A DNA stretch of 64,000 nt from Inia geoffrensis (taxonomy: Eukaryota; Chordata; Mammalia; Artiodactyla; Iniidae): positions 45,887,908 to 45,951,907 of the forward strand of contig CM070904.1 of NCBI GenBank assembly GCA_036417435.1, given 5' to 3'. Under the pieces are notes generated by a model, which had not been told where the DNA came from, did no database searches, and saw only the letters and a program-made list of their open reading frames with translations. Below are positions 1-12,627 of the stretch, one piece after another. Each line of letters starts with the position of its first letter. The stretch's first letter is position 1. A program made the translations under genes and the position numbers.

Positions 1-1924
1 CTAAGTTGAAAAAGGAAAGGATGACTTTGGTAAGTGATCTATAGCAGAGAGACAAAAGTGAAATTTGAATTTAAACTTTATTATGGATATTTCACAGAAG
101 AGGTGATATATATGCTTAAGTGGTTGGTGATCAAATTCTATGCTCTGGTCTTAAGGTGATGGTGGCAAGAAGGCAGCTGACACCTGGGGAAAGAATGGTT
201 TAGTGAATATGATCATGGGAAAATAGGCCCTGCTCAGACCAGTACTGATACAAGGCCTCCAAAAGACATCCTTTCAGTCCAGAGGAAATATCTTTGCCAA
301 AGATATCAAGTCCTTCTTGTAAGAAGTTTACAAGTATTTAGGCAAAACTACTTGAATGCCACCCCTATTGTCAAGAGGTTTATATGTTTATATAGGTTTA
401 TTAAAACAGATGGCCTTAAATTTCTGCAGTTAACAGAAAACAAAATAATTACACAAAGAACATGGGAAAAATATTATGAATTAAAAGGTATATAGTGGAA
501 AAAAAAAAAAAAGGTAGATAAGTAGGGCTCTTATGCAGGGATTGCACAGACTGGAAATAGGTTATAAGTTAGGTAATAAGTGACAAAAGCAAAGTTTCTC
601 TAATCTCAGCAAGATGTTAGTGTGACTAATTTAATCTTTTCAGATTGACCTCTGTTGCCATAGCCTAAATGGTTATGCTGTGATCCATTTTGGTCAGTTA
701 AATGAGAAAGCCAAAGTTATCCCATCAACTGTGTCAAGATGGAGAAATATAATCAAAGGTTTATTATAAATATACTTGGAGAGAAATTTGAAAAGAAGAT
801 ATTTTGGGCACAGAGGCTGTAATTTGAATAAATCAACAAAAGAAGGTACAGTGGATCATCTTTGGAGTATTTATTCTACTCAGGGTGATTCTCATTTGAC
901 CTCAGATACCAAATGGGGGAACCCCAAATCATGTTTGTATTTTTTGAGCACTTGATCACATTAATTGGGCCAAGAGATGGAAATTTGAGTAAAACAAGAA
1001 AATTGGTGTTCATTTTCAAGAAAACTGAACTTAGTACTAAAAATATCTGTCCCTTTATGTGGTTTCTTTAGTGACGTAAAAACGTGGTACCGTTGCATGA
1101 CCATCTTCTGCTTGCCAGGTGGGCTGAACAGCAGAAAAAGTTCACTGATAAAGAGTGCGCCAGAATCATAGAAAGCAGTGGAGATGAGAGATTAGTACTA
1201 ATCCAAGTGCCTGACACCTATGCATTTTGAGGATTCATTCTTCTGGTAACCTACTGCTTTCCTTCCTTCATTTCCTGAAAAACAACTAAGTTTACTTCTT
1301 GCAACAAAACGTCCTAACATAGATGAAGCAAATGAATTAGATGGTTAAAGGGGGTAGGCCAGGAATAAGGCGAAAAAACTGCATAATACATTCCAAGCTA
1401 TAGGCCCTATATTTATTTCTCATTTACTTGCAAAATGACTCTTTCTTAAAATGCCACAGCAGTGCGGTTCTACCTTTATAACTATACTGGATATACGAAA
1501 ATATTGGGTTGAGGGAAATCAAAGCTCTCTCTCACTGTATATAGACAGATATGGCAAAGACAGATTTTACTTAGCATTTCACACTCCATAGTGTGATACA
1601 ATTAGGCTTTGCAAACAACAGCAAATAAATGATTTGGCAAGGAATGCATGTTCTCATGTGTTTGACGATTAGCCTCAGAATCAGCTCTGGCTCCCGTCCT
1701 CCTCATCTACTGCTCTATTAGTATGATCACTGCATGGAGTTTCTGAAGACTAAAACCTTTTGACTGCTTCTCTTTGCAGCAGATTACCTCTTGCTGTACT
1801 TTTAGTACTCTCTCTTGCTTGCACCAACAAACAGTGTGCAGAACATCAAATAGATGGTTTACAGGCGCTCAGTGATGAACAAACCCTCTAATCAGGATGA
1901 AGAGTAAAAATTTCACAGAAGTCA
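1..1924. other. Unassigned AT-rich non-coding DNA
   Basis: No reading frame of note and no repeat family that I recognise. There is an A-run at about 499-512. A short stretch near 1090-1210 is less AT-rich than its surroundings, but nothing there has a convincing exon structure. Confidence 0.5.
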
Positions 1925-2115
1925 TAGGAAAAGCTTCGGCTATGGAATTTAACAGACTTGGATTCGATGTTTACCAGCAATGTGACACTGTGGGAGTTTA
2001 TGTAACCTTTCTGATCCTCAGCTGACCCATCTTGAAGTGGGGATAATAATGTTCATACGATAGGGCTGTTAGGATTATAATGAGTTGGCGTGTGTTAAGT
2101 ATAGGACAGGGACTC
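1925..2115 (+). repeat. MIR SINE fragment (sense)
   Basis: The order of motifs follows the core of MIR: a cysteine-free tRNA-like lead (near 1940-1985), the stretch on control of a vertebrate-type 'TGTGAC...TAACCTTTCTGATCCTCAG' core (about 1981-2020), then a 'GGGGATAATAATG' segment at about 2039-2051 and the 'AGGATTA..ATGAG' segment at 2071-2084. It is strongly diverged, as expected for an ancient mammalian SINE. Boundaries are approximate. Confidence 0.8.
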
Positions 2116-3049
2116 TGTCACATCAGACACAAGTACAATGAATTCTATTATTGCTCGTTAGAGGAAAATCCCTTAAACCCTGATTCTGAACTTAGCCACG
2201 TTATTGATGAGTCAAATCCACTTGTATTCCTTATGTATGCAGAAGCTTTCAAACTTTGCTTCCAGCTACAGAGCTCCACTCAGGTAATAACTCAGCTAAA
2301 GAGACTTTTTTCTCTCGAATGAATTATGCTTCTGCTGTGCTAAATTTTCTCAAGGCAGTCAACCATAAAAATTACATTGTGTATTTCTCTTGTGTAACTT
2401 GTGTGAAAGTAGAGTTTGTCAAAACCGGCTGCTCAGCATTTAATGAGACCCTCCACTGCATTTGATCCAGAGGTCAAGCTGTATGTAAAAGACGGTAAAC
2501 AGGAAGGTTGCAGAGGGAAGTTAAAAGTAACAAAATAGGCAATAAATAATAAGGGGAGACTTTTTAAAAATCTAAAATGAAGAAATTAGTGGAGAAAGTC
2601 AACAAATTGTCACCACCTTATTTTATAAATGAAAGGTGACTTTGCTTTTGCGTGCCAAGACCTAAAATTAGGGAACTTCATTTTCATTGAAGACCTTAAT
2701 ACTCACTGGTGAAATATGAAGCAGATGTCTCCCTGACCTCTACCTAATTGAACAGCAATGTCAGAGGGAGGTGAGTCATCAATCTCCAGGTTGTCTTAGA
2801 GAAGGTCCTGAGGATTTTCAAGAAATGATTCCATTATATATAAACTGTGAAAAAAGATTATAAAAATTGGGAAGAAATACTATAGCATCCCTGCCTTTTA
2901 TAAATCTAGATTAAGAGCCTATGGGCTTCACTACTGAAAACATAATAAGGAAGTTACGCCCCTTGTCACTAATCTATTGCAATGTTAAATGGGATTATAT
3001 CCTAACATTTATTAAAAGGTAATTCAAGATTCTGAGCTCATCTTATTTT
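2116..3049. other. Unassigned non-coding DNA
   Basis: Two short overlapping plus-strand frames (2080-2322 and 2256-2465) have no recognisable domain and start inside or beside the MIR relic, so I treat them as chance frames. Nothing else stands out. Confidence 0.5.
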
Positions 3050-3530
3050 CCAGCCACCTTGCTTTGGGGGCCAAATGCTTATCCACAGTCCCTCCAATGC
3101 TTGCTCTGAGATGGAGCTGTGATGCCTACCAGAATGTTCCTGAGTGGGTTGCTGCCTCCTGCAATCACTGTAACTCGTAAATACCAGTAGCACAGAACAT
3201 GCTGCACTGCACTGGGATGACCATCTGCTTGTCTACCTCACCTACTAAACAATGAGAAATTATGCCTCTCAGTGCTTGTTGTGTCCTGAGCACCCAGAAC
3301 CATCTTCAGTCCTACTCTTTAGCACATTAACCAACCATCACCCACCTGGGTTGTTGCAACAGACTCCCGAAGCGTTGTCTCACCCTTATCTCACCCTCTT
3401 CACACCGAACAATCTTTATAATCAGCAATAAATGGTGTCACTTTTTTGCACACATTTCTCTAATGGTTACCTGTTGTTCGGAGAAAACAAAATCAAACCT
3501 TGCACTGAACGTTCATGTAAGTTTGTTAAT
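3050..3530 (+). repeat. L2 LINE fragment (sense), diverged
   Basis: The segment at about 3345-3520 follows the order of a familiar L2 region: a 'GTTGTTGCAACAGACTCC' stretch, then the 'CACACCGAACAATCTTTAT' stretch, then the 'GGTGTCACTTTTTTGCAC' stretch, and finally the part resembling 'AATCAAACCTTGCAC'. The upstream part (3050-3340) looks compatible but is weaker. No open frame survives. An alignment to L2a-L2d consensus sequences would fix the extent. Confidence 0.55.
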
Positions 3531-3722
3531 AAGAATGATATTATATTCCAATTTTTGCATTTCTTTTTAACTACATTCCAGTAATGTGAGGCCTATACCC
3601 CTCACTGTGAGTATCTCTCACAGTTTTGGAGCACATACTGGTTTGTTGAGTAACTAATAGCACAATAGTAGATCAATGACAATGTAAAATCTGTGGGAGG
3701 GCTTGGGACTATAGCCCTGAAG

Positions 3723-3900
3723 CAGTGTTCTTCAGCATGGCCAGAGAATCACCATGTCCACCTTACTTGTTAAAATCAAGTTCCTAATCCCCAGCTCATA
3801 ATCAAGCCCAAAATAAAGGTCTCTGTGATGTACCATGATGTTGCCAACTTTAACATGCTCCATGGTGATGTTCATGCTCCATACAGTCTGAGAACCACAG
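3723..3900 (+). mobile_element. hAT-Charlie type MITE relic (MER5/MER20-like)
   Basis: It starts with CAGTGTTCTTCAGCATGG and ends with a CTGAGAACCACAG-type terminus, so the ends resemble the inverted repeats of small hAT-Charlie elements (CAGTG...TCTCAA / GAGAACCACTG). The interior holds the usual 'AGAATCACC' lead. I could not find a clear 8-bp target-site duplication, so the assignment rests on the ends and the length of about 180 bp. Confidence 0.6.
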
Positions 3901-4621
3901 CCTCATGCCATAAGATAAATATTCAGTGTGAGAGGCAGGTTGCAGGAGTGGAAGCCTATGATGTTGAACTTCAGTAGCACCTAAAGTCCCTACATGTAGT
4001 ATTCTGAAGGCTAGTAAGAAACATTGAAACGCTCTATGAAACCTTTGTCCCAGTTATATATGATCTGTGTATGTACTGAGTGGCATTGTAAAATGCATTT
4101 CTTACTGTGGGTTGTAGTAAAAAATACTTGAAATCCCTTGCTCTAGTGAAATAAGAAAGATAAAACAATATAATATTAATATTTGCATACAGATATTTAT
4201 TTGTAACAACCTGATTTTAATATCTATATGCAGATATTTATGCATGCTTCTGAAAAGGGTGAACACAGAAAAATTCAGATGGGTCAATACGCAGCTACAT
4301 CTCTTTTGCACTAAGTCAAGGCCTGGGGAGTCGTACATATGCTCCCCATGCTGAATCACATGAAGCTGTGGACCAAGGTCATGTCCCACATAAATTAGAT
4401 CTCTCAGTGTGTACTATTTCCCATCTGCTAAATCTTTAGCTTCAACAAATCAATATAGTGAAGGAAGGTGGAGTAGTAGGGTGACCAACCTCATTTTTCC
4501 AGGATTTCCCCTATTACAGCACTGAAATTCTTGTGTCCTGGAAACATCCTTAGTTCTAAGTTCTTAGTTCTAAGGCAAACCAGGATGGTTGATCACCTTA
4601 TGTGTTGTGCAGTACATTTTC
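3901..4621. other. Unassigned AT-rich DNA
   Basis: A minus-strand frame at 4102-4389 (95 codons) has no recognisable domain and lies in plain AT-rich sequence. Nothing else was found. Confidence 0.5.
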
Positions 4622-4634
4622 TAAGCTACTTATC

Positions 4635-4838
4635 TTTTTTTTTTTTGCGGTACGTGGGCTTCTCACCAATGTGGCCTCTCCCGTTGAGGAGCACAGGCTC
4701 CGGACGCGCAGGCCCAGCGTCCACGGCTCACGGGCCCAGCCGCTCCGCGGCATGTGGGATCTTCCCGGACCGGGGCACGAACCCACGTCCCCTGCATCGG
4801 CAGGCGGACTCTCAACCACTGCGCCACCAGGGAAGCCC
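4635..4838 (-). mobile_element. CHR-2-like tRNA-derived SINE
   Basis: Read on the minus strand it starts GGGCTTCCCTGGTGGCGCAG, runs through the A-box-like TGGCGCAGTGGTTGAG and a B-box-like GGTTCGTGCCC, then the CHR-specific tail domain and a poly(A) tail, seen as a T-run at the left end. A direct repeat TAAGCTACTTATC flanks it at 4622-4634 and 4839-4851, a clear L1-type target-site duplication. Short open frames in this interval (such as 4531-4890) are translations of the SINE, not genes. The intact duplication points to a fairly recent insertion. Confidence 0.95.
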
Positions 4839-4855
4839 TAAGCTACTTATCTTTT

Positions 4856-5691
4856 ATTCAAACAAATTTTTACTTAAAATTACAACATAAATCAGTTGCA
4901 CACAAAGTTGCTTTGCCCTAAATGAGAGATGCTAAAGCTTTGCCCAGTCAACCCAACCTCATCATTTCTAGCTCTTTCCAAGGACTCTATGAGGCCTTGT
5001 GATTGCATGATAGCCTTCCTGCCTTGCTTACCTTATTCATTAGATTTCATTGAATATGATAATTTCTCTGATCTTTGATTTCCTCATCTGGAGTACGGAA
5101 ATAATATTTTTTGTAGGTTGGTCATTATATCCAAATTTCTCCCACTTGGGGCCAATGTGATTTCCGGACTTCTTGTACAACAGTATGCATCATAGACTGA
5201 AATTCCTTTAGTGCTTTTCTATGGAAAGAAATTACAAAGGACGATCACACCTGCTGAGTCACTTGCCTTGCATGGATAGATTTATACGATAGTATTTAAA
5301 GACTGAAATTTAAGTAGCAAATGTAATAGAATTAAAATGTCAAAAACAATCGTAGTAGATGCCTGAATTTTAATGTGTGGATGCTGCGAAGTCACCAACA
5401 GAAAGATCAGCGATCTCTGTATCATACAATTATGGAAATTAAAGATTACTGGCTAAGCAAACTTCTGGGCAAATCATAGACTAGTAAAGTGCCCTATATC
5501 ACTCATAAGGTTGAGCATTTGTGGTTTTGGTGTTGATATGTTTGTTACTCCTCAGGGTTGGGCTCCCATGGGGCAAACTGTCATTTTACTTCTAGTACTC
5601 CTTCAAAAATGTATCTAATTTTAGTTGGTATCACAAACTTACACTTTGAAATATCATTGGAAATAAAGATTTAGCAATAAGTTTAAATGCA
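4856..5691. other. Unassigned non-coding DNA
   Basis: AT-rich, with no long frame and no repeat that I can name. The stretch near 5550-5620 is slightly GC-richer but featureless. Confidence 0.5.
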
Positions 5692-5703
5692 AGAAAAATT
5701 CCA

Positions 5704-5953
5704 GGGACTTCCCTGGTGGTCCAGTGGTTAAGAATCCACCCCCAATGCAGGGGACGCAAGTTCGATCCCTGGTTGGGGAACTAAGATTCCACATGCCGCA
5801 TGGCAACTAAGTCTGCCCGCCACAACTACTGAGCCCGTGTGTGCTACAGCCTGCGTGCCACAACTAGAGAGAAGCCTGCAGACCGCGGTGAAGAGCCCGA
5901 GTGCTGCAACTAAGACCCGAGGCAGCCAAATACATAAATATTAAAAGAAAGAG
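5704..5953 (+). mobile_element. CHR-1-like tRNA-derived SINE
   Basis: Starts GGGACTTCCCTGGTGGTCCA. It has an A-box-like TGGTCCAGTGGTTAAG and a well-kept B box AGTTCGATCCC, then the CHR-1-type body with repeated 'CCACAACTACTGAGCCCG' and 'GTGCTGCAACTAAGACC' units, and a degenerate A-rich end. The direct repeat AGAAAAATTCCA flanks it at 5692-5703 and 5954-5965. It differs from the CHR-2 copies by having the longer 'CAACTA' body in place of the CHR-2 GC-rich body. Confidence 0.93.
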
Positions 5954-5965
5954 AGAAAAATTCCA

Positions 5966-7326
5966 AATTCTTAGTGATCACAAGTTAAAAAAAAAACTCT
6001 TAAATTAACTGTAATGGTCACAATTCCAGAGTATACACCATTATCTTTCCATAAATAAATATCATTTTATTAACCTCAATGCGGTATATAAATCCATATC
6101 AAGCTTATGTTCTCCCCAAATTCTTTTTACACACATGAAGATTTGTTTTAGATTAACGTGTTTTAAAACAATCTTCTCAGAAATCTATAATACAGAAGGG
6201 TGGTTTGTCTTGACTCTTCAAGGTAGAATGCGAGAATTGTGAGGAAAATATTCACCATGGGATTAGAAACCATTTTAATCACCCTCTTCTCAGGAACATC
6301 TGGCTGAAGCTCAGACACTTTAGGCTTACTTTTAAAATGGGAGTTGATTCCTGGAGAGAAACCAACTCCATCCACAATAAAATCCAGTGCTTTGTGGATG
6401 AATTCAATTAGTCTCCTTGAATACAAGGAGAAAAAGATAAACTCGTGGTTATGCATAAGGTCCTACAGTCTCATGGTTTTGCCTACTGCAATCAAATGGT
6501 TTAATAGGCTTCCCAATTAAATAAACTGTCAGCTGCAGGAACGTGGTAGAGCTTGTTTAAAACCGTTCCCAGTGATGTAATCTTGGATCAGATAAATGTT
6601 ACTTACGGGTGTTCTAGTTGTGTGGCACTTGTAATTCATGCATGCCTATGTATCATCTTTCAACTCTATTCTCAATGTTTAATCTGAAAATGACTTTCTG
6701 CAGCTCTCCAGTATTCCATCAGGATCTGGACAAAGAACCGTTAATCTGTGTCAATTTGCAGACAGTCACCTGTGTTACTTTGCTCCCTGCTTTCTCTCTC
6801 TGCTAATAGTTGCTTAGACAGTGAGTCCTACAGTAATGAGATTTTCCTAGACAAACTGTCTTGCTGGCAAGTCTCAAGGGGTGAGGGGTAGGGAGGAGAG
6901 TACAATATTTTGGGTCTTCAGTGTAGGTCACCCTGATGAATTTCAAAAAGTGATCTCACAAAAGCGAAACTTAATTAAGAATTAACGGCCATTCACTTTG
7001 TCTTTTTCTTTAAAAAAATTACATCTGGGCTTAGAAATGAAAGCAGCACGCCACTTCCTTGAAAAAGAATAAGGCTCTGTACAGGACTGAGTAAATTATC
7101 ATGATGGTAGGGTATACTAAAGGGAATATAATAGCATTAGTGGAGAAAGCAAACAGGTAGGCAGGGTGATAAATGAGTGGTTTTTACAGTGAATCACATT
7201 TGGCTTTTGACACTGACCAAAATTTATTCTTCAAATAGTTCAAGTTTTATTCATCAGTTACCTCTTCCTTTCCTTTTCATAGGCCTCCCTGAGGCCTTTG
7301 TGTGTGTGTGCGCGCAACCTCCCGCA

Positions 7327-7327
<1 letters not shown>
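5966..7327. other. Unassigned DNA with one unsupported minus-strand frame
   Basis: A 97-codon minus-strand frame at 6163-6456 begins with ATG and ends at TAA. I recognise no family and see no Kozak, intron or poly(A) context that supports it. The rest is AT-rich sequence without recognised repeats. Confidence 0.4.
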
Positions 7328-7366
<39 letters not shown>

Positions 7367-7370
7367 ACAC
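7328..7370. repeat. (CA)n microsatellite
   Basis: About 20 CA units, ending with one interrupted 'ATACACACAC' block. A GT/GC alternating lead (7299-7315) lies just upstream on the same strand, so the two together could form a purine-pyrimidine alternating tract. Likely polymorphic. Confidence 0.95.
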
Positions 7371-7802
7371 TTCCATATACAAGGGGCACACAGGATGACT
7401 TGAGATCAAATAACAGCACATAGAATGAAGACTAAAAACCACACAGCTGTCTTGACTTTTTATTAGAAAAAATATTTTACGTATAATTTTAGAGCTTCTT
7501 TTGTTTTTTTTTTAACAATCTTTATTGGAGTATAATTGCTTTACAACGGTGTGTTAGTTTCTGCTTTATAACAAAGTGAATCATCTATACATATACGTAT
7601 GTCCCCATATCTCTTCCCTCTTGTGTCTCCCTCCCATCCACCCCTCTAGGTGGTCACAAAGCACCAAGCTGATCTCCCTGTGCTATGCGGCTGCATCCCA
7701 CTAGCCATCGGTTTTACATTTGGTAGTGGATATATGTCCATGCCACACTCTCACTTTGTCACAGCTTCCCCTTCCCCTTTCCTGTATCCTCAAGTCCATC
7801 CT

Positions 7803-10800
7803 CTAGAAGGTCTGTGTCTTTATTCCCGTCCTGCCCCTAGGTTCTTCAGAACCTTTAAAAAAATTTTTTTTAGATTCCATATATTGTGTTAAAATACGGT
7901 ATTTGTTTTTCTCTTTCTGAACTACTTCACTCTGTATGACTGACTCTAGATTCATCCACCTCACTACAAATAACTCCATTTCATTTCTTTTCATGGCTGA
8001 GTAATATTCCATTGTATATATGTGCCACATCTTCTTTAGCCATTCATCTGTTGATGGACACTTAGGTTGCTTCCATGTCCTGGCTACTGTAAACAGAGCT
8101 GCAATGAACATTGTGGTACATGACTCTCTTTGAATTATGGTTTTCTCAGGGTATACGCCCAGTAGTGGGACTGCTGGGTCGTATGGTAGTTCTATTTTAG
8201 TTTTTTAAGGAACCTCCATACTGTTCTCCATAGTGGCTGTATCAATTTACATTCCCACCAACAGTGCAAGGGGGTTCCCTTTTCTCCACACCCTCTCCGG
8301 CATTTATTGTTTGTAGATTTTTTGATGAGGGCCATTCTGACTGGAGTCAGATGATACATCATTGCAGTTTTGATTTGCATTTCTCTAATGATTAGTGATG
8401 TTGAGTATCCTTTCATGTGTTTGTTGGCAATCTGTATATCTTCTTTGGAGAAATGTCTATTTAGGTCTTCTGCCCATTTTTGGATAGGGTTGTTTGTTTT
8501 TTTGATACTGAGCTGCATGAGCTGCTTGTCAATTTTGGAGATTAATCCTTTGTCAGTCGCTTCCTTGCAAATATTTTCTCCCATTCTAAGGGTTGTCTTT
8601 TCATCTTCTCTATGGTTTCCCTAGCTGTGCAAAAGCTTTGAAGTTTCATTAGGTCCCATTTGTTTATTTTTGTTTTTATTTCCATTTCTCTAGGAGGTGG
8701 TCAAAAAGGATCTTGCTGTGATTTATGTCATAAAGTGTTCTGCTTATGTTTTCCTCTAAGAGTTTTATAGCGTCTGGCCTTACATTTAGGTCTTTAATCC
8801 ATTTTGAGTTTATTTTTGTGCATGGTGTTAGGGAGTGTTCTAATTTCATTCTTTTAAATGTAGCTGTCCACTTTTCCCAGCACCATTTACTGAAGAGGCT
8901 GTCTTTTCTCCATTGTATATTCTTGCTTCCTTTAGGAAAAATAAGGTGACCATATGTACTTGGGTTTATCTCTGGGCTTTCCATCCTATTCCATTGATCT
9001 ATACTTCTGTTTTTGCAACTGTCTTGATTACTGTAGCTTTGTAATAAAGTCTGAAGTCAGGGAGCCTGACTCCTCCGGTCCCATTTTTCTTTCTCAAGAT
9101 TGCTTTGGCTATTTGGGGTCTTTTGTGTTTCCTTACAAATTGTGAAATTTTTTGTTCTAGTTCTGTGAAAAATGCCATTGGTAGTTTGATAGGGATTGCA
9201 TTGAATCTGTAGATTGCTTTGGGTAGTAGAGTCATTCTCAGTGTTGGTTCTTCCAATCCAAGAACATGGTATATCTCTCCATCTGTTTGTATCATCTTTA
9301 GTGTCTGTCATCAGTGTCTTATAGTTTTCTGCATAAAGGTCTTTTGTCTCCTTAGGTAGGTTTATTCCTAGGTATATTATTCTTTTTGTTGCAGTGGTAA
9401 ATGGGAGTGTCTCCTTAATTTCTCTTTCAGATTTTTCATCATTAGTGTATAGGAATGCAAGAGATTTCTGTGCATTAGTTTTGTATTGTGCTACTTTACC
9501 AAATTCATTGAATAGCTCCAGTGGTTCTCTGGTAGCATCTTTAGGATTCTGTATATATAGTATCATGCCATCTGCAAACAGTGACAGCTTTATTTCTTTT
9601 CCAATTTGGATTCCTTTTATTTCTTTTTCTTCTCTGATTGCTGTGGCTAAAACTCCCAAAACTATGTCGAGTATAAGTGGTGAAAGTGGACAACCTTGTC
9701 TTGTTCCTGATCTTAGTGGAAACGGTTTCAATTTTTCACCACTGAGGATGATGTTGCCTGTGGGTTTGTCATATGTGGCTTTTATTATGTTGAGGAAAGT
9801 TCCCTCTATGCCTACTTTCTGGAGGGTTTTTATCATAAATGGGTGTTGAATTTTGTCGAAAGATTTTTCTGCATCTATTGAGATGATCATATGGTTTTTC
9901 TCCTTCAATTTGTTAATATGGTGTATCACATTGATTGATTTGCATATATTGAAGAATCCTTGCATCCCTGGGATAAACCCCACTTGATCGTGGTGTATGA
10001 TCCTTTTAATGTGCTGCTGGATTCTGTTTGCTAGTATTTTGTTGAGGATTTTTGCATCCAAGTTCGTCAGTGATATTGGTCTGTAGTTTTCTTTTTTGTA
10101 ACATCTTTTTCTGGTTTTGGTATCACGGTGATGGTGGCCACATAGAATGAGTGTGGGAGTGTTCCTCCCTCTGCTATATTCTGGAAGATTTTGAGAAGGA
10201 TCAGTGTTAACTCCTTTCTAAATGTTTGATAGAATTCGCTTGTGAAGCCATCTGTTCCTGGGCTTTTGATTGTTGGAAGATTTTTAATCACAGTTTCAAT
10301 TTCAGTGCTTGTGAATGGTCTGTTCGTATTTTCTATTTCTTCCTGATTCAGTCTTGGCAGGTTGTGCTTTTTTAAGAATTTGTCCATTTCTTCCAGGTTG
10401 TCCATTTTATTGGCATAGAGTTGCTTGTAGTAATCTCTCATGATCCTTTGTATTTCTGCAGTGTCAGCTGTAACTTCTCCTTTTTCATTTCTAATTCTAT
10501 TGAGTCTTCTCCCTTTTTTTCTTGAGGAGTCTGGCTAATGGTTTATCAATTTTGTTTATCTTCTCAGAGAACCAGCTTTTAGTTTTATTGATCTTTGCTA
10601 TCATTTCCTTCATTTCTTTTTCATTTATTTCTGAACTGATCTTTATGATTTCTTTCCTTCTGCTAACTTTGGTTTTTTTGTTGTTGTTCTTTCTCTAACT
10701 GCTTAGGTGTAAGGTTAGGTTGTTTATTTGAGATGTTTCCTGCTTCTTGAGGTAGGATTGTATTGCTCTAAACTTCCCTCTTAGAACTGCTTTTGCTGCA

Positions 10801-11683
10801 TCCCATAGGTTTTGGTCATCGTGTTTTCATTGTCCTTTGTTTCTAGGTGTTTTTTGATTTCCACTTTGATTTCTTCAGTGATGTCTTGGTTATTAAGTAG
10901 TGTATTATTTAGCCTCCATGTGTTTGTATTTTTTACAGATATTTTCCTGTAACTGATATCTAGGCTCATAGCGTTGTGGTCAGAAAAGATACTTGATACG
11001 AGTTCAATTTTCTTAAATTTATGAAGTCTTGATTTGTGACCCAAGATATGATCTATCCTGGAGAACGTTCCATAAGCACTTGAGCAGAAAGTGTATTGTG
11101 TTGCTTTTGGATGGAATGTCCTATAAATATAAATTAAGTCCATCTTGTTTAATGTATCATTTAAAGCTTCTGTTTCCTTATTTATTTTCATTTTGGATGA
11201 TTTGTCCATTGGTGAAATTGGGGTGTTAAAGTTCCCTACTATGTTTATGTCACTGTTGATTTCCCCTTTATGGCTATTAGCATTTGGATTATGTATTGAG
11301 GTGCTCTTATGTTGGGTGCATAAATATTTACAATTGTTATATCTTCTTCTTGGAGTGATCCCTTGATCATTATGTAGTGTCCTGTTTTTTTCTTGTCCTA
11401 GTTTTTCTCTTGTAATAATCTTTGTTTTAAAGTCTATTTTGTCTGACATAAGAATTGCTACTCCAGCTTTCTTTCGATTTCCATTTTCATGGAATATCTT
11501 TTTCCATCCCCTCACTTTCAGTCTGTATGTGTCCCTAGGTCTGAAGTGGGTCTCTTGTAGACAGGCTATCTATGGGTCTTGTTTTTGTATCCATTCAGCC
11601 GGTCTATATCTTCTGGTGGGAGCATTTAGTGCATTTACATCTAAGGTTATTATCGATAGGTATGTTCCTATTACCCTTTTCAT
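7803..11683 (-). pseudogene. L1 ORF2 (endonuclease-reverse transcriptase) remnant
   Basis: ORF2 normally makes the endonuclease and reverse transcriptase that nick the target and copy L1 RNA. The likely ATG is at 11683-11681, about 50 bp after the ORF1 stop. Domains remain in order: endonuclease (about 11660-10900, with RIDHI and SDHNA motifs), reverse transcriptase (about 10440-9057, with TRQGCPLSP and the FADG motif), and the cysteine-rich end (about 8300-8240, C-x3-C-x7-H-x4-C). Damage: TAG at 11570-11572; a frame shift inside the endonuclease (about 11400-11250); breaks near 10780-10440, near 10061-10067, near 9240 and again between 8676 and 8584 and between 8192 and 8111. The endonuclease GDF motif reads GNF (codon at 11231-11233) and the reverse transcriptase FADD reads FADG (9567-9578). 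Confidence 0.93.
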
Positions 11684-11735
11684 AATTGTATTGGGTTTGT
11701 TACTGTAGGTCTTTCCCTTCTTGTGTGTTTCCTGC

Positions 11736-12627
11736 CTAGAGAAGTTCCTTTAGCATTTGTTGTAAAGCTGGTTTGGTCATGCTGAATTCTCTTAGCTTTT
11801 GCTCGTCTGTAAAGCTTTTAATTTCTTCGTCGAATCTGAATGAGATCCTTGCTGGGTAGAGTAATCTTGGTTGCAGATTTTTCCCTTTCATCACTTTAAA
11901 CATGTCCTGCCACTCCCTTCGGGTTTGCAGAGTTTCTGCTGCAAGTTCAGCTGTTAACCTTATGGGGATTTGCTTGTATGTTACCTTTTGTTTTTCCCTT
12001 GCTGCTTTTAGTATTTTTTATTTGTATTTAATTTTTGATGGTTTGATTAATATGTTTCTTGGCGTATTTCCCCTTGGATTTATCCTGTATGGGACTCTCT
12101 GTCTCCTGGACTTGATTAACTATTTCCTTTCTAATATTAAGGAAGTTTTCAACTGTAATCTCTTCAAATATCTTCTCAGTCACTTTGTTTTTCTCTTCTT
12201 CTTCTGGGGCCTCTACAATTCGAATGTTAGTGTGTTTAATGTTGTCCCAGAGGTCTCTGAGACTGTCCTCAATTTTTTTCATTATTTTTTCTTTATTCTG
12301 CTCTGCAGTAGTTATTTCCACTATTTTATCTTCCAGGTCACTTATCCGTTCTTCTGTCTCAGTTTTACTGCTACTGACTCCTTCTAGAGAATTTTTAATT
12401 TCATTCATTGTGTTGTTCATCATTGTTTGTTTGCTCTTTAGTTCTTCTAGGTCCTTGTTAAATGTTTCTTGTATCTTCTCCATTCTATTTCCAAGATGTT
12501 GGATCATCTTTACTATCATTATTCTGAATTCTTTTTCAGGTAGACTGCTTATTTCCTCTTCATTTGTTTTGTCTGGCAGGTTTTTACCTTGCTCCTTCAT
12601 CTGCTGTGTGTTTCTCTGACTTCTCAT
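11736..12627 (-). pseudogene. L1 ORF1 (RNA-binding chaperone) remnant
   Basis: ORF1p coats L1 RNA as a trimer. The frame opens at ATG 12627-12625 with MRSQRNTQQMKEQ, close to the ORF1 starts of artiodactyl L1s. The coiled-coil part (about codons 40-130, rich in E/K/I/L and 'ISDLEDKI') is intact, and the start of the RNA-recognition part follows. A TAA at 12028-12030 stops the frame after 199 codons. The C-terminal third continues in another frame ('LKAAREKQKVTYK', 'QPRLLYPARISF') to TAG at 11736-11738, so a frame shift accompanies the stop near 12010-12030. Full-length ORF1p would be roughly 300 residues. Confidence 0.9.

Noticed and set aside
1081..1210. An exon-like stretch with CAGGTGGG near 1117.
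   Set aside because: No flanking acceptor and open frame combination could be supported, and there are no neighbouring exons.
4531..4890. A 119-codon plus-strand frame, with similar frames at 19687, 21131, 40120, 62772 and 63432.
   Set aside because: All are translations of CHR-2 SINEs in one frame or another, which is why their proteins look alike.
5720..5790. tRNA genes, because of A-box and B-box-like motifs in the SINEs.
   Set aside because: The motifs belong to SINE heads. There is no cloverleaf with an acceptor stem and anticodon arm.
6163..6456. A possible small gene or processed pseudogene on the minus strand (97 codons).
   Set aside because: No family recognised, no splice or poly(A) context, and frames of this size are expected by chance in 64 kb.
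11902..12387. A 161-codon plus-strand frame rich in hydrophobic residues, like a membrane protein.
   Set aside because: It is the antisense of L1 ORF1. The reverse complement of an A-rich coding strand gives F/L/I-rich peptides.
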